From: Desulfobacteraceae bacterium
Lineage (GTDB): Bacteria > Desulfobacterota > DSM-4660 > Desulfatiglandales > Desulfatiglandaceae
Reading direction: 5' to 3'
Length of the DNA stretch: 55,903 nt
Assembly (NCBI GenBank): GCA_016844935.1
Contig: JAERTK010000013.1
Span: forward strand, 1-55,903
Shown here: in pieces, positions 25,841 to 36,478 of the stretch
Layout: the number at the start of each line of letters is the position of its first letter
Numbering within the stretch: position 1 is the first letter of the stretch
The notes under the pieces: generated by a model
The model's database searches: none
The model's input: the letters and a program-made list of their open reading frames with translations, nothing else
Told to the model about the DNA's origin: nothing
Made by a program: the position numbers and the translations under genes

Positions 25841-25876
25841 AAAAAAACCCCCTTGCCCGAATCGGACAAGAGGGTT
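25841..25876 (-). terminator. Terminator between rplQ and pyrB (possible pyrB attenuator)
   Basis: Minus strand AACCCTCTTGTCC (25876-25864) pairs with GGGCAAGGGGGTT (25858-25846, two G-U pairs) across a 5-base loop and is followed by a run of Ts to 25841. It ends the ribosomal operon or acts as an attenuator, since its T-run lies only 12 bases before the pyrB start codon. Confidence 0.85.
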
Positions 25877-26023
25877 TCAATTGTTTCTCCCGCTTGGTTT
25901 CATAACCTGTCTTTAACAAAACGTCCGCTCAATGCCATGGGGCAGTGAACAACCGCGTTTATTGATGAAATGTCAAACATTGTAAAAAGATTTCCATTTC
26001 GACATCAGAAAATCTCGTTACGA

Positions 26024-26407
26024 TCAGTTCTTTGCAGCTGCCTCCCCCTCTTCGTTGCCCAAAAGCTGTACGACCGAAACGGAAGCGCCATCTCCTTTTC
26101 GAAATCCCTTCTTGATAATTCTAAGATACCCGCCCTGACGGTTCAAATACCGATCCTTCAACTCATTGAAAAGCCTGTGAGTGACCTCTTTGTCCTGCAT
26201 ATAGCTAAGGGCCTGACGCCGCGCATGCAGATCGCCTCTCTTTGCAAGCGTTATCATCTTTTCAGCGATCGGCCTGATCGCTTTGGCTTTGGCGTCAGTG
26301 GTTTCTATCTGCTCATATTTGAAAAGCGATGTGACCATATTTCTCAGCATCGCCCTGCGGTGACTCGTGTTACGCCCTAACTGATTTCCAGCCTTCCTGT
26401 GCCTCAT
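26024..26407 (-). CDS. rplQ: Ribosomal protein L17
   Basis: 127 residues with the family start '[20 protein letters not shown]'. Last gene of the alpha operon; it follows rpoA by 11 bp. Confidence 0.95.
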   Translation of the reverse strand: MRHRKAGNQLGRNTSHRRAMLRNMVTSLFKYEQIETTDAKAKAIRPIAEKMITLAKRGDLHARRQALSYMQDKEVTHRLFNELKDRYLNRQGGYLRIIKKGFRKGDGASVSVVQLLGNEEGEAAAKN

Positions 26408-26418
26408 GGATTTTTCCC

Positions 26419-27576
26419 CTATTCCTGATCCTTTTTGTCACCTTTTTCTTCTTCTGCCGCCTCGCCCGCCTGCCCGGTGGCGCTACCATCTTCGGTCTCC
26501 ACCGCAGGTTCGGCATTTTCCTCGGTTACTGGAGTTATCTCCTTCTCCTCGGGCGAATCGGTTTCTTCCGCCTCTTCATCAGACTCCTCGGTGGGCGGAA
26601 AAAAATCGAGCTTCATTCCCAGGGAAAGCCCCATATCGGCCAAAATGGCCTTTATTTCGTTCAACGACTTCCGCCCAAAATTCTTCGTTTTGAGCATTTC
26701 CGCATCTGTTTTCTGAACCAGTTCGCCAATAAGGTTTATCTTGGCATTCTGCAGGCAATTGGCAGACCGCACAGACAATTCCAGATCGGAAACAGGGCGG
26801 AAAAGATTTTCGTTGACGTCCTCGTCCTGGCTGACTTCTTCTTCCTCCACAGGCTCGACTTCTTCCTCGAAGTTGATAAACGGGTTCATCTGCTCCTTGA
26901 GAATTTTGGCTGCAAACGCCACCGCGTCCTCTGGAAAAACGCTGCCGTCCGTCCAGACCTCCAGCGTTAGCTTGTCATAATCCGTGACCTGCCCGACCCT
27001 CGAATTGGTAACAACATAATTTACCTTTTTAACGCAGGAAAACGCCGCATCAATGGTAATTACGCCGATGGGAGTATTTTCGTCCTTTATTCTTTCAGCA
27101 GGGACATACCCTTTGCCCATCCTGACCACCATCTCCATGTCCAACTTGCCTTCTTTGTTCAAGGTGGCGACGTGCTGGTCAGGTTGAAGAATCTCAACGA
27201 AACCGTCTGTCTCCATATCCCCTGCTGTGACAATCCCTTCACCTTCCCGTTTGATACGGACGACGGTCTCTTCCACATCAAGGGTCTTAAGTTTAATCTC
27301 CTTCAGATTGAGAATAATATCGGTAACATCCTCCAGTACCCCCGGCATACTGGAGAATTCGTGAACGACGCCGTCAAACTTAACGGAAACGATCGCCGCC
27401 CCCTGCAGGGATGACAGCAGAATTCGCCTTAACGAGTTACCGATCGTAATGCCAAAACCCCTCTCAAGCGGCTCACATACAAATTTTCCATAGGTATTTG
27501 TATTGGTGTCTTGATCGATTTCGATCCGTTTTGGCTTTATCAATTCCCGCCAATTTCTGCTTTTTAGATCTGCCAA
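26419..27576 (-). CDS. rpoA: RNA polymerase alpha subunit with acidic C-terminal tail
   Basis: 385 residues from a TTG start preceded by GAGGGGG. The N-terminal dimerisation domain ('[24 protein letters not shown]' in part) and the C-terminal DNA-binding domain ('[16 protein letters not shown]', '[10 protein letters not shown]') are complete by about residue 325. The remaining 55 residues are rich in Glu, Asp and Ala with no predicted fold, making the subunit longer than the usual 330-345 residues. An acidic stretch ([17 protein letters not shown]) also lengthens the linker between the domains. Confidence 0.95.
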   Translation of the reverse strand: MADLKSRNWRELIKPKRIEIDQDTNTNTYGKFVCEPLERGFGITIGNSLRRILLSSLQGAAIVSVKFDGVVHEFSSMPGVLEDVTDIILNLKEIKLKTLDVEETVVRIKREGEGIVTAGDMETDGFVEILQPDQHVATLNKEGKLDMEMVVRMGKGYVPAERIKDENTPIGVITIDAAFSCVKKVNYVVTNSRVGQVTDYDKLTLEVWTDGSVFPEDAVAFAAKILKEQMNPFINFEEEVEPVEEEEVSQDEDVNENLFRPVSDLELSVRSANCLQNAKINLIGELVQKTDAEMLKTKNFGRKSLNEIKAILADMGLSLGMKLDFFPPTEESDEEAEETDSPEEKEITPVTEENAEPAVETEDGSATGQAGEAAEEEKGDKKDQE

Positions 27577-27643
27577 AAAAGCCCCCTCATTGATTAATTC
27601 ACAATTTGATATACTCTGTCAGCAACCTTCGTATCAAACAACC

Positions 27644-28273
27644 CTACTTAGAGTACAATTCCACAATCAGCTGTTCCTGAATCGGCATCGTCAGATCTTC
27701 TCGGTTGGGAAGCCCTGTCATAGTTCCCTTAAAAGCTTCCTTTTCTACTTCCATCCAGCCCGGAACACCCCGCCTGACAACAGTCTCCATGGCCTCGCTA
27801 ATCTGAGAAACTTCTCGGCTTTTTTCCTTTGCCTCAATGACATCGCCCACTTTAATCTGGTACGAAGGAATATTGACCTTTTTCCCGTTCACCAGAAAGT
27901 GGTTGTGCCTGACCAGCTGCCGGGCCTGTGTTCTTGATGCCGAAAATCCCATCTTGTACACAATATTATCCAATCTGCTTTCAAGCAACAGCAGCAAATT
28001 TGTCCCGGTAATCCCTTTCTGTTTTTCAGCCCGGTAATAGTATCCTTTGAACTGTTTCTCCAAGATACCATAAATTCTTTTTACTTTTTGTTTCTCCCTG
28101 AGCTGCTGGCTGTAGTCAGAGAGTTTCCCACCTCTTCTCTGGCCATGTTGTCCAGGCGCGTAGGCCCGTCTTTCAAATGCGCATTTGTCGCCGTAACAAC
28201 GATCCCCCTTGAGAAAAAGTTTCAAGTTTTCACGTCGGCACAACCTGCATGAAGAATCCGTATATCTAGCCAA
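27644..28273 (-). CDS. rpsD: Ribosomal protein S4, zinc-binding type
   Basis: 209 residues from a TTG at 28273 with AGGAGGGG upstream, giving the family N-terminus (M)[14 protein letters not shown]. Four Cys in 'CRLCRREN', 'DRCYGDKC' form the zinc site of C+ type S4. An S4 RNA-binding domain follows. A longer frame upstream would overlap rpsK and lacks support. Confidence 0.95.
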   Translation of the reverse strand: MARYTDSSCRLCRRENLKLFLKGDRCYGDKCAFERRAYAPGQHGQRRGGKLSDYSQQLREKQKVKRIYGILEKQFKGYYYRAEKQKGITGTNLLLLLESRLDNIVYKMGFSASRTQARQLVRHNHFLVNGKKVNIPSYQIKVGDVIEAKEKSREVSQISEAMETVVRRGVPGWMEVEKEAFKGTMTGLPNREDLTMPIQEQLIVELYSK

Positions 28274-28362
28274 GCTAGCCCCTCCTACCTTCCATATTGA
28301 TGTTCCATGTTCGTGGTCCTGAACATACGAATTTGAATTGATGAAAATATAAAGATAACAAA

Positions 28363-28758
28363 TTATACCCTTCGCCTTTTGGGAGGCCTGCAACCGTTAT
28401 GGGGTATGGGAGTAACATCCCGGATCATTGTGACGGTAAAGCCTTCCACCTGTAGTGAACGAAGGGCCGCCTCACGACCCACCCCGGGGCCCTTTACACG
28501 AACCTCAGCCACCCGCATTCCCTGGTCCATGGCCTTTCTGAGAGCATCTCTTCCCGCAATCTGTGCTGCGAAAGGCGTGCTCTTTCTTGAGCCTTTGATG
28601 CCGCCCCGACCTGCACTCGATTGAGCAATAACATTACCGCTCGGATCCGTGATGGTGATAATGGTATTATTGAAAGTGGACTGGATATGAACAATCCCCG
28701 TCGGGACATTCTTCTTTTCCCGCTTGGACCGGCCTTTCTTTTTTTCGGTTCTTGCCAT
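28363..28758 (-). CDS. rpsK: Ribosomal protein S11
   Basis: 131 residues; '[20 protein letters not shown]' and the C-terminal '[14 protein letters not shown]' are typical. Lies between rpsM and rpsD as in most bacteria. Confidence 0.96.
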   Translation of the reverse strand: MARTEKKKGRSKREKKNVPTGIVHIQSTFNNTIITITDPSGNVIAQSSAGRGGIKGSRKSTPFAAQIAGRDALRKAMDQGMRVAEVRVKGPGVGREAALRSLQVEGFTVTMIRDVTPIPHNGCRPPKRRRV

Positions 28759-28778
28759 TCTATTTCCTCAATTCTTTA

Positions 28779-29147
28779 TTACTTCCGTTTCCCCACCACG
28801 CCCCTTCTGGGGCCCTTTCTCGTCCTGGCATTGGTGCTGGTTCTCTGCCCCCGGACCGGTAGTCCGCGCCTGTGCCTTAAACCTCTATAAAGACGCAAGT
28901 CCATAAGCCTTTTAATGTTCATGGATACTTCACGTCTGAGATCACCCTCAACGGTATATTTTTCGTCAATGATCTTTCGAATACCGGCGATCTGTTCAGA
29001 GGTCAACTCGTCCGATTTGATATCCCAATCAATACCTGCTTCGGTAAGCATTTTCTGGGATGACGTTCTCCCGATACCAAATATGTACGTCAGAGCGATC
29101 TCTATCCTCTTTCCTCTTGGTAAATCGACACCTGCGATCCTTGCCAA
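28779..29147 (-). CDS. rpsM: Ribosomal protein S13
   Basis: 122 residues, TTG start ([21 protein letters not shown]) with GGGGAG upstream. '[16 protein letters not shown]' is the 16S-contact segment. Confidence 0.96.
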   Translation of the reverse strand: MARIAGVDLPRGKRIEIALTYIFGIGRTSSQKMLTEAGIDWDIKSDELTSEQIAGIRKIIDEKYTVEGDLRREVSMNIKRLMDLRLYRGLRHRRGLPVRGQRTSTNARTRKGPRRGVVGKRK

Positions 29148-29231
29148 ACTCTAGCTCCCCTTTCACACCTGATTGTTTCATCAGCAGTTCCCAGACAAAC
29201 CATTCGCCGGAAATCTGCACTAGGGCAAAAC

Positions 29232-29345
29232 CTATCCCTGCCTTTGCTTATGACGAGGGTTTTCACATATCACTCGAGTGATACCGTGTCTCCGAATAAT
29301 CTTGCACTTCTTGCACATTTTCTTAACCGATGGTCTCACTTTCAT
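29232..29345 (-). CDS. rpmJ: Ribosomal protein L36
   Basis: 37 residues read directly from the sequence: starts [17 protein letters not shown], with the zinc ligands CKKC, a later Cys in '[13 protein letters not shown]' and a His. Located between infA and rpsM, its normal place. Confidence 0.95.
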   Translation of the reverse strand: MKVRPSVKKMCKKCKIIRRHGITRVICENPRHKQRQG

Positions 29346-29394
29346 AACCGCACCCGTTCCTTGATAATTCGATATCCATCAACCTTCAGCGCAT

Positions 29395-29613
29395 CTACAA
29401 CGCCTTGTAAACAATTCGCCCCCGGTCCAAATCGTAGGGGGACAGCTCTATGGTCACCTCATCCCCCGACAGAATCCTAATAAAATTCCGGCGCATTTTC
29501 CCGGATATATGACCCAAAACCCTGTGACCATTTTTCAACTCAATTCTAAATTCGGCGTTCGGCAGGGTCTCGATCACAACGCCCTGAACTTGAATGGATT
29601 CATCACTCCCCAT
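29395..29613 (-). CDS. infA: Translation initiation factor IF-1
   Basis: 72 residues; S1-like fold with '[22 protein letters not shown]' and '[11 protein letters not shown]'. Binds the ribosomal A site during initiation. Sits next to rpmJ; adk and map, which often stand between secY and infA, are absent. Confidence 0.95.
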   Translation of the reverse strand: MGSDESIQVQGVVIETLPNAEFRIELKNGHRVLGHISGKMRRNFIRILSGDEVTIELSPYDLDRGRIVYKAL

Positions 29614-29709
29614 GGTCTCAATCCTGCGGGTTGAACAAACCTTTCAAAACGCCAGATTAAACGGTACATTTAGCCATAAATCCGGATTCAAGTCATTTTT
29701 GACATCGGG

Positions 29710-31023
29710 CTATTTCGTTTTGCCGAAGCCCTTTTTCATAAAGCCATCATAGTGCCGTGTCAACATATGGGACTCAATCTGATTCGTGGTATCCATTGCA
29801 ACACCCACCACGATCAAAAGGGCGGTACCACCAAAGTAGAAGGGTACATTCAAATGATAAATCAAAATATTGGGCAAAATACAAACTGCCGAAACATAAA
29901 TGGCCCCGGAAAATGTGAGCCTTGTCAAAACACGATCAATATACTCGGCTGTATTTTTCCCAGGTCTGATGCCGGGAATAAACCCACCGGACCGCTTCAT
30001 ATTGTCGGCAACATCCACCGGATTAAAGTGGACGGCTGTGTAAAAATAGCAGAAGAAGAAAATGAACGTCACATAAATCAGGGTGTAAACGATGTGACCG
30101 GGTGCCAGAGAATTCACAACGTGCTGGAGCCAGGGATATTCTTCAACGCTCAGAAAATTGGCAATGGTGGCCGGAAACATGATAATGGAAGAGGCAAAGA
30201 TCGGCGGTATAACACCTGCCGTATTCACTTTCAACGGAAGGTGTGTGGTCTGACCCCCATACATTTTTCGACCCACCACGCGCTTGGCATATTGAACCGG
30301 AATTCTTCGCTGCCCTCGCTCCACAAAAACAATCACACCCACGACAACAATCATCAGGGCCAGAATGAGGACCATAAAGAAAGGCGTGAGCTCGCCCGTG
30401 CCCATGAGCCTGAAGCTATTCATAACCGCCACAGGAAGACCGGCCACAATGCCTGAAAATATGATCAGGGATATACCGTTACCAATGCCTCTCTCGGTAA
30501 TCTGTTCACCCAGCCACATGAGAAAGGAGGTCCCGGCCGTCAAGGTGATAACGGTCAGAATTCGAAATCCCCAACCGCCAACGGGTACCACCATCACACC
30601 CCCTGGGCTTGTCATGTTCTCAAGGCCCACCGCAATACCAAAACCCTGGATAACACTCAAAACAACGGTTCCGTAACGGGTATACTGCGTAATTTTTTTC
30701 CGTCCCTGCTCCCCTTCCTTTTTAAGCTTTTCAAGATAGGGAACGACAACGGTCATCAACTCCAAAATAATGGACGCGCTGATGTAGGGCATGATCCCCA
30801 GCGCCATAACCGACATCTGACTCAAAGCACCGCCGGAAAACATGTCAAAGAGTCCAAAAAGTGTCCCCTGCTTGGAACTAAAAAAGGCAGACAATGCCGC
30901 CCCATCAATCCCAGGCGTTGGAATATGACACCCGACCCGGTAAACAGCCAGCATCATAAGAGTGAACAGGATCTTTTTCTTCAACTCCGGAATTTTAGGA
31001 ATATTCTGTAGGCCACCAATCAT
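29710..31023 (-). CDS. secY: Protein translocase subunit SecY
   Basis: 437 residues, ten hydrophobic segments expected for the channel subunit. '[11 protein letters not shown]', '[12 protein letters not shown]' and '[16 protein letters not shown]' are family motifs. Partner SecE is encoded at the other end of this cluster (55043-55423). Confidence 0.95.
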   Translation of the reverse strand: MIGGLQNIPKIPELKKKILFTLMMLAVYRVGCHIPTPGIDGAALSAFFSSKQGTLFGLFDMFSGGALSQMSVMALGIMPYISASIILELMTVVVPYLEKLKKEGEQGRKKITQYTRYGTVVLSVIQGFGIAVGLENMTSPGGVMVVPVGGWGFRILTVITLTAGTSFLMWLGEQITERGIGNGISLIIFSGIVAGLPVAVMNSFRLMGTGELTPFFMVLILALMIVVVGVIVFVERGQRRIPVQYAKRVVGRKMYGGQTTHLPLKVNTAGVIPPIFASSIIMFPATIANFLSVEEYPWLQHVVNSLAPGHIVYTLIYVTFIFFFCYFYTAVHFNPVDVADNMKRSGGFIPGIRPGKNTAEYIDRVLTRLTFSGAIYVSAVCILPNILIYHLNVPFYFGGTALLIVVGVAMDTTNQIESHMLTRHYDGFMKKGFGKTK

Positions 31024-31086
31024 TCAATCATCTCGCGTCTCGGTTTTGTAAGGGGAACCATCAGACCTAAAGGAAAACAAAGTAAT

Positions 31087-31527
31087 TTAGAGAATTTCAA
31101 CCTTGCCCCCGGCACCCTCTATTTTAGCCCTTGCCGAATGACTTATTTTGTGGATCCGGACCACCAGGGGATGCGAAATTTCGCCGTTACCAAGCAATTT
31201 GACACCATCAAGCATCCTCCATACCAGACCCGCTTCTTTCAGCGTATCCGGATCCAGTTGGGCGTTGGGTTCAAACCGACTCAGGTCACCCACATTCACA
31301 ACACTGTATTCTTTCCGAAAAGGATTCTTGAACCCACGCTTCGGAAGACGCCGGTGTATGGGCATCTGGCCCCCTTCAAACCCCGGACGAACGCCACCGC
31401 CGGAACGGGAATTCTGCCCCTTATGCCCGCGGCACGCGGTTTTTCCATGCCCTGACCCGGGTCCCCTGCCAACTCTCTTTCTTGCACGTCTTGACCCTTC
31501 AGCGGGTGAAAGCTCATTAATTTTCAT
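31087..31527 (-). CDS. rplO: Ribosomal protein L15
   Basis: 146 residues; N-terminal Gly/Arg-rich 'RRARKRVGRGPGSGHGKTAC' and 'GFEGGQMPIHRRLPKRGF'. Placed between rpmD and secY. Confidence 0.95.
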   Translation of the reverse strand: MKINELSPAEGSRRARKRVGRGPGSGHGKTACRGHKGQNSRSGGGVRPGFEGGQMPIHRRLPKRGFKNPFRKEYSVVNVGDLSRFEPNAQLDPDTLKEAGLVWRMLDGVKLLGNGEISHPLVVRIHKISHSARAKIEGAGGKVEIL

Positions 31528-31545
31528 TGCCTTGTCCCATCAATC

Positions 31546-31722
31546 TCAACCAACTTTTACCAGGAAGGTGACTTTGTTGATCATACCCCTGATCTCCGGC
31601 GTATTTTTCAACTCAACAGTTTTCCATAGCTTGGTCAGGCCGAGCCCTCTCAAAGTATCTCGAATTTTCTTGTTTTTACCAATGCCGCTTTTTACAAGGG
31701 TAATTTTAATTGTCTCTTTCAT
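31546..31722 (-). CDS. rpmD: Ribosomal protein L30
   Basis: 58 residues read from the sequence: starts [20 protein letters not shown] and ends with '[14 protein letters not shown]'. Short single-domain L30 in its normal rpsE-rpmD-rplO position. Confidence 0.94.
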   Translation of the reverse strand: MKETIKITLVKSGIGKNKKIRDTLRGLGLTKLWKTVELKNTPEIRGMINKVTFLVKVG

Positions 31723-31808
31723 GGTTTCAGGCTCTCTTACAAAAGCATTGGAAACAAATTCAATTGCTAAACTATTTCCATTATTTAAATTTATTGAACA
31801 GCTGAATC

Positions 31809-32312
31809 CTAGGCGCTTGCGGCCGCATCTTCCAGTGTCTTTCCCCTTCTGGCCATGATTTCAGCAGGATCACGTAGAGACCTTAATCCTATGATAGTGG
31901 CTTTCACAATATTATGAGCGTTATGAGAACCCAGACACTTGGTCAGAATATTTTGCACACCAGCGGCCTCTAAAACTGCGCGAACACCACCGCCGGCAAT
32001 CAGACCGGTTCCGGGGCCCGCGGGTTTAAGCAGAACACGACCGGCACCCCATTTCCCGATGATTTGATAGGGGATGGAAGTATCATGCAAACTTACCGCC
32101 GTCATGTCCTTCTTGGCCTTTTCAATACCTTTTCTGATCGCCTCAGGTACCTGATTTGCCTTACCAAGCCCACAACCAACCGTTCCATTGCCATCACCCA
32201 CAACGACGATGGCGCTAAAACTGAACCTTCGGCCACCCTTTACAACCTTTGCCACCCGGTTTATGTGGACCACCTTTTCAATTAGCTGAACTTCATCATC
32301 TCCTTCAAACAA
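31809..32312 (-). CDS. rpsE: Ribosomal protein S5
   Basis: 167 residues from a TTG with GGAGAG upstream. '[20 protein letters not shown]' in the double-stranded RNA-binding domain and '[18 protein letters not shown]' are typical. It is 137 bp from rplR, an unusually long gap with nothing recognisable in it. Confidence 0.95.
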   Translation of the reverse strand: MFEGDDEVQLIEKVVHINRVAKVVKGGRRFSFSAIVVVGDGNGTVGCGLGKANQVPEAIRKGIEKAKKDMTAVSLHDTSIPYQIIGKWGAGRVLLKPAGPGTGLIAGGGVRAVLEAAGVQNILTKCLGSHNAHNIVKATIIGLRSLRDPAEIMARRGKTLEDAAASA

Positions 32313-32449
32313 TGGAACTCTCCCCCACCTTATTCTCTAAAACCCGCATTTTCGGTCCGCAAATCCATCTTTATAAAAATCCGGATGAGGAACCCCAAAA
32401 CCCAAAAATCCGCTTCCCTCAGTTGAAAAACCCCGGGAAGCCCGCCGCA

Positions 32450-32818
32450 TCAAAACAAAAGTCCGCATTTCCTCGCCGCATTTGACAGGGATTCCACTCG
32501 CCCATGGTATAAAAAACCATTTCGATCAAATGCAATTTTCGTTATCCCTTTTGCAAGGGCTGCGGTCCCAATAGCGGTGCCGACAATCGCGGCGCCTTTC
32601 CTGTTCCCGCTATCCTTGCCAATCTTAGAGGCCAGATCTTTTGACAAAGAAGACGCCGCAACCAGCGTCTGACCTGTCGTATCGTCAATTACCTGAGCAT
32701 AAATATTTTTGCCGCTCCTGAAAACACACAGGCGCGGCCTCTCTGAGTTTCCTTTCACGCGCTTCCTGACACGCATTTTACGCTTCAATCTTCTCTTTCC
32801 GCTACTCTCGGCACCCAT
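32450..32818 (-). CDS. rplR: Ribosomal protein L18
   Basis: 122 residues; 'RPRLCVFRSGKNIYAQVIDD' and 'AFDRNGFLYHGRV' match the 5S-rRNA-binding L18 family. Confidence 0.95.
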   Translation of the reverse strand: MGAESSGKRRLKRKMRVRKRVKGNSERPRLCVFRSGKNIYAQVIDDTTGQTLVAASSLSKDLASKIGKDSGNRKGAAIVGTAIGTAALAKGITKIAFDRNGFLYHGRVESLSNAARKCGLLF

Positions 32819-32852
32819 TTGGCAATCCCTTCATCCTGTTTGTGCAAACCCT

Positions 32853-33395
32853 CTATTTGACAGCTGCGCCAGCCTTTCCAGCCTTTCGCCGAATCATTTC
32901 ATCTACATACTTTACGCCTTTTCCCTTATAGGGCTCGGGCTTTCGTAGACTTCGGATTTTTGCGGCTGTCCTGCCCACCAGTTCTTTATCAATCCCCATC
33001 AGCACAATCTTATTTTTCTCCACGTTTGCGTCGATGCCATCGGGTAATTCAAAATTAATGGGATTCGAATATCCCAGGTTGAAAATGGCTGTCCGACCTT
33101 TCAATTCCGCCCGGTACCCGACACCCACAATTTCCAGCCCCTTTTCAAATCCTTTGGTCACACCGGTGACCATATTCGAAACAAGCGCCCCGAAAAGCCC
33201 GTGAAGCGCCCGGGTTTCCCTCAGGTTATCGCGCGCGGTAATCAACACGTCCCCGCCATTGACTTCCACCCCGATTTTATTGTGGATACGACGTTCAAGT
33301 ACGCCCTTGGGCCCTTTTACGGTCACCATGTCCCCGTTAACTTTGACTTCAACACCCTTTTCTATGGGGATGGGCTGCTTGCCTATGCGTGACAT
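32853..33395 (-). CDS. rplF: Ribosomal protein L6
   Basis: 180 residues from ATG 33395 (MSRIGKQPIPIEKG), with GGAGG upstream. 'KPEPYKGKGVKYVDEMIRRKAGK' at the C-terminus is the conserved rRNA-binding end. Confidence 0.95.
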   Translation of the reverse strand: MSRIGKQPIPIEKGVEVKVNGDMVTVKGPKGVLERRIHNKIGVEVNGGDVLITARDNLRETRALHGLFGALVSNMVTGVTKGFEKGLEIVGVGYRAELKGRTAIFNLGYSNPINFELPDGIDANVEKNKIVLMGIDKELVGRTAAKIRSLRKPEPYKGKGVKYVDEMIRRKAGKAGAAVK

Positions 33396-33436
33396 CAAAA
33401 ACCTCCAAGTTTTCGCATTTATTACAACTTAAAATT

Positions 33437-33835
33437 CTACCAGACGGCGCAGAGGATTTCACCACCCACTTTTTGTTCCCGCGCCTCGCGATCAGTCATA
33501 ATCCCCTTAGAGGTGGAAACGATATTCACGCCGTAACCGTTCAACACCTCAGGTATTTTGTCATACCCTGCGTAAACACGGCAGCTGGGCTTGCTTATCC
33601 GCTTTAGTCCTTCAATGACAGGAACGCCATTTTTGTCAAATTTCAGAAACACTCTGATGTATCGATGCTGGCCATCGGAAATAATCCTGAGATTCTTGAT
33701 GTAGCCCTCTGATTTAAGGACATTGGCCAAATTGATTTTTAATTTGGAACTCGGGATGTTAACAAGTTCATGTGCTGCCCTCATGGCGTTTCGAATACGC
33801 GTCAGCATGTCAGCAACCGGATCCGTCATACTCAT
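33437..33835 (-). CDS. rpsH: Ribosomal protein S8
   Basis: 132 residues; '[19 protein letters not shown]' at the N-terminus and '[14 protein letters not shown]'-like end (here [14 protein letters not shown]). Confidence 0.95.
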   Translation of the reverse strand: MSMTDPVADMLTRIRNAMRAAHELVNIPSSKLKINLANVLKSEGYIKNLRIISDGQHRYIRVFLKFDKNGVPVIEGLKRISKPSCRVYAGYDKIPEVLNGYGVNIVSTSKGIMTDREAREQKVGGEILCAVW

Positions 33836-33905
33836 TGTTCACTCTGCCCCCTGATTATTTCCAATCCAGGCACTTTGCAGGACGCGGATGGAAAAATTAC
33901 AAAAT

Positions 33906-34091
33906 TTACCAGCTCGATTTAACCACCCCAGGGAGTTCTCCTCGTGAGGCCATGTTCCTGAAACAGATACGGCAAATACCAAACGTCCTTAAGTAGGCCC
34001 TCCGCCGTCCACATATGGGACAACGGTTATACTGACGGCTCGAAAACTTTGGTTTTCTTTGGGCTTTTACAACAAGCGACTTCCTAGCCAA
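33906..34091 (-). CDS. rpsN: Ribosomal protein S14, zinc-binding short type
   Basis: 61 residues, TTG start. Zinc ligands CPIC and CRIC (type Z S14). '[19 protein letters not shown]' is the family core. Confidence 0.94.
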   Translation of the reverse strand: MARKSLVVKAQRKPKFSSRQYNRCPICGRRRAYLRTFGICRICFRNMASRGELPGVVKSSW

Positions 34092-34118
34092 AATAACCCC
34101 CTCTTAAATACACCAACT

Positions 34119-34658
34119 TTAGTTTCGGAAAGGCATACCCAAATGCTTCAGCATAAAGCGGCTTTCTTCATCCGTTCCAGCCGTGGTTACGATGGTAATA
34201 TTCAGGCCTTTCATTTTATCAACTTTGTCATAGTCGATCTCAGGAAAAACAATAAACTCTTTCACGCCAAGGCTGCAATTACCTCTTCCGTCAAAGACCT
34301 TGCCCTTTATACCCCTGAAATCGCGCACCCTTGCCAACGAAGCATTGAAAAGTTTGTCCAGGAATTCATACATGCGCTGCCGCCTGAGCGTCACCATGCA
34401 GCCAATTGGCATACCTTCTCTGAGTTTGAACCCGGCGATGGACTTTCTGGCTTTGGTAACAACAGCCTTTTGACCGGCGATCATGCTGAGTTCATTGACA
34501 CCGGCGTCAAGGACCTTGATATTCTGGATTGCTTCACCCAGGCCCATGTTCAAAACAACTTTTTTGATACGAGGTACCGCCATGATGCTCGAATATTTGA
34601 ACTCCTCCATCAAAGCAGGTACCACTTCGGAATTGTATTTTTCCTTCAATCGAGACAA
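34119..34658 (-). CDS. rplE: Ribosomal protein L5
   Basis: 179 residues from TTG 34658 ([20 protein letters not shown]), chosen because GGAGGG stands seven bases upstream and the length equals the family norm; a TTG five codons earlier overlaps that site. '[20 protein letters not shown]' is typical. Confidence 0.95.
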   Translation of the reverse strand: MSRLKEKYNSEVVPALMEEFKYSSIMAVPRIKKVVLNMGLGEAIQNIKVLDAGVNELSMIAGQKAVVTKARKSIAGFKLREGMPIGCMVTLRRQRMYEFLDKLFNASLARVRDFRGIKGKVFDGRGNCSLGVKEFIVFPEIDYDKVDKMKGLNITIVTTAGTDEESRFMLKHLGMPFRN

Positions 34659-34772
34659 CGATTTTCCCTCCAAGGTTTCAGGTTCTCTTTATGTGAACCT
34701 GGAAAACATTTGGTTAGATCACAATGCGGAAGAAAAGGTTCCAGGCTACACCCATCAGTCACCGGGCCTTGC

Positions 34773-35102
34773 CTACTTGTCCAGGGGTTCTCCGCATTTC
34801 TTACAAACACGTATGCGTGACCCGTCTTCTAAAACGCTCTTGCCGATACGTGCCGGTTCAGCGCATTTGTCACAGACGAGCATCACATTGGAAATCCTGA
34901 GAGGCGCTTCTTTTTCAATGATGCCACCCTGTCCCGCCTGCGGATTCGGCTTGGAATGCCGTTTGATCATGTTGACTTTTTCAACAATCAACTTTTCCTT
35001 TTCAACATCAACCTTCAAAACCGTGCCGATTTTCCCTTTTTCTTTTCCAACAAGCACAATGACTTTGTCATTTTTTTTAATTTTTGGATGTTTTTTCCGC
35101 AC
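34773..35102 (-). CDS. rplX: Ribosomal protein L24 with C-terminal zinc ribbon
   Basis: 109 residues from a GTG. KOW domain 'KKNDKVIVLVGKEKGKIG' then a C-terminal 'CDKCAEP...VCKKCGEP' four-Cys ribbon found in only part of the bacterial L24 family. Confidence 0.94.
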   Translation of the reverse strand: MRKKHPKIKKNDKVIVLVGKEKGKIGTVLKVDVEKEKLIVEKVNMIKRHSKPNPQAGQGGIIEKEAPLRISNVMLVCDKCAEPARIGKSVLEDGSRIRVCKKCGEPLDK

Positions 35103-35159
35103 GCCAATTACTCCTGTCCGAAATTCCCGGGTCCCGCAAAAAAAGAAATCAACCGCCTA

Positions 35160-35528
35160 TTAAAGAACTTCCGGAGCAAGAGAAATAATTTTCATAAAAT
35201 TCTTGCTCCTCAATTCTCTAGCAACCGGTCCAAATATTCTTGTCCCGATAGGTTCGCTTTGAGGGTTGATTAAGACTGCGGAGTTATCATCAAATTTAAT
35301 ATGAGATCCATCAGCCCTTCTGATCTCTTTCGCTGTCCTGACAATGACCGCTTTGACCACGTCGCCCTTTTTCACTTTGGAGTTGGGCATCGCTTCCTTG
35401 ACTGCCACCACAATGATGTCTCCCACATATGCATATCGCCGTTTGGATCCACCCAAAACCTTTATACAGGAGACAACCTTGGCCCCGGAATTATCAGCTA
35501 TTCTTAATCTCGTTTCAGTCTGTATCAT
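35160..35528 (-). CDS. rplN: Ribosomal protein L14
   Basis: 122 residues; '[20 protein letters not shown]' and '[13 protein letters not shown]' are diagnostic. Confidence 0.96.
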   Translation of the reverse strand: MIQTETRLRIADNSGAKVVSCIKVLGGSKRRYAYVGDIIVVAVKEAMPNSKVKKGDVVKAVIVRTAKEIRRADGSHIKFDDNSAVLINPQSEPIGTRIFGPVARELRSKNFMKIISLAPEVL

Positions 35529-35568
35529 CTGCTCAGCTCCAACGAATCAATATCGCGTGCAATGTTAA

Positions 35569-35835
35569 TTAATCCGCAATATTTCCCTTCTCGATAATAT
35601 CAGCCACAGCCCATCTTTTACGTTTGCTGATGGGACGACTTTCAACAATCCTTACCTTATCACCAATACTGCAGCTGTTCCGGGAATCATGGGCCATATA
35701 TTTGGAACGTTTCCGCACGTATTTTCCATAGGTCGCATGTTTTGTTAACCGTTCAACCATTACCAAAACGGTTTTTTCTGACTGATTACCCATAACAGTG
35801 CCAACCAGTTTTCTTTGCTGTCCACGCTCTGCCAT
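35569..35835 (-). CDS. rpsQ: Ribosomal protein S17
   Basis: 88 residues from ATG 35835; 'LVGTVMGNQSEKTVLVMVER' and 'DKVRIVESRPISKRKRW'. An in-frame GTG one codon earlier is too close to the Shine-Dalgarno. Confidence 0.95.
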   Translation of the reverse strand: MAERGQQRKLVGTVMGNQSEKTVLVMVERLTKHATYGKYVRKRSKYMAHDSRNSCSIGDKVRIVESRPISKRKRWAVADIIEKGNIAD

Positions 35836-35860
35836 CACATCCTCATGTTATTTGCCCATT

Positions 35861-36064
35861 TTATGCCTTGGGGCCTGAAATTTCCATTTCCCTGATCACA
35901 GTCTTAACACGCGCCAAATTTCTTTTTGACTTTTTTATCATGGCCGTGTTTCCAAGCTGTCCGGTCGCCTTCTGAAACCGCAAGTTAAATAGTTCCTGAC
36001 CCGTCTCCCTTGCGCGCTCTTCCAGCTCCTCAACGCTCAGTCCTCTAAGTTCCGTGGTCTTCAT
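35861..36064 (-). CDS. rpmC: Ribosomal protein L29
   Basis: 67 residues; '[20 protein letters not shown]' and '[20 protein letters not shown]'. Only 3 bp after rplP. Confidence 0.95.
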   Translation of the reverse strand: MKTTELRGLSVEELEERARETGQELFNLRFQKATGQLGNTAMIKKSKRNLARVKTVIREMEISGPKA

Positions 36065-36067
36065 AAT

Positions 36068-36478
36068 TTAATCGCTCCTGCTTATGAATCTGGTGCCAAA
36101 AGGCAGCTTGTGACCTGCAAGACGAAATGCTTCTCCCGCTACTTCCCTCGGAACACCTTCCAATTCATACAGGACACGTCCGGGCTTGACAACGGCAACC
36201 CACCCGTCCGGAGCACCTTTTCCCTTGCCCATTCTGGTTTCGAGCGGCTTCTTCCCAACGGGTTTGTCCGGAAATATTCTGATCCAGACTTTTCCGCCAC
36301 GCTTCACATGACGCGTCATTGCCACCCTGGCAGATTCAATCTGCTGGGCAGACATCAACCCGCACTCCATGGCTTGCAAGCCGAATTCGCCGAATTCAAG
36401 CGTACCACCCTTAAGCGCCTTTCCTTTCGTCCGGCCCTTCTGCCTTTTTCGAAATTTGACTTTTTTTGGACTAAGCAT
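36068..36478 (-). CDS. rplP: Ribosomal protein L16
   Basis: 136 residues; '[19 protein letters not shown]' and '[20 protein letters not shown]'. Overlaps the rpsC end by 8 bases. Confidence 0.96.
   Translation of the reverse strand: MLSPKKVKFRKRQKGRTKGKALKGGTLEFGEFGLQAMECGLMSAQQIESARVAMTRHVKRGGKVWIRIFPDKPVGKKPLETRMGKGKGAPDGWVAVVKPGRVLYELEGVPREVAGEAFRLAGHKLPFGTRFISRSD

Noticed and set aside
28274..28393. 40-residue N-terminal extension of rpsD
   Set aside because: It overlaps rpsK, while the TTG at 28273 has an ideal ribosome site and family N-terminus.
32313..32449. Possible missing gene in the rpsE-rplR gap
   Set aside because: 137 bp with stops in all frames and no motif; only a long spacer.
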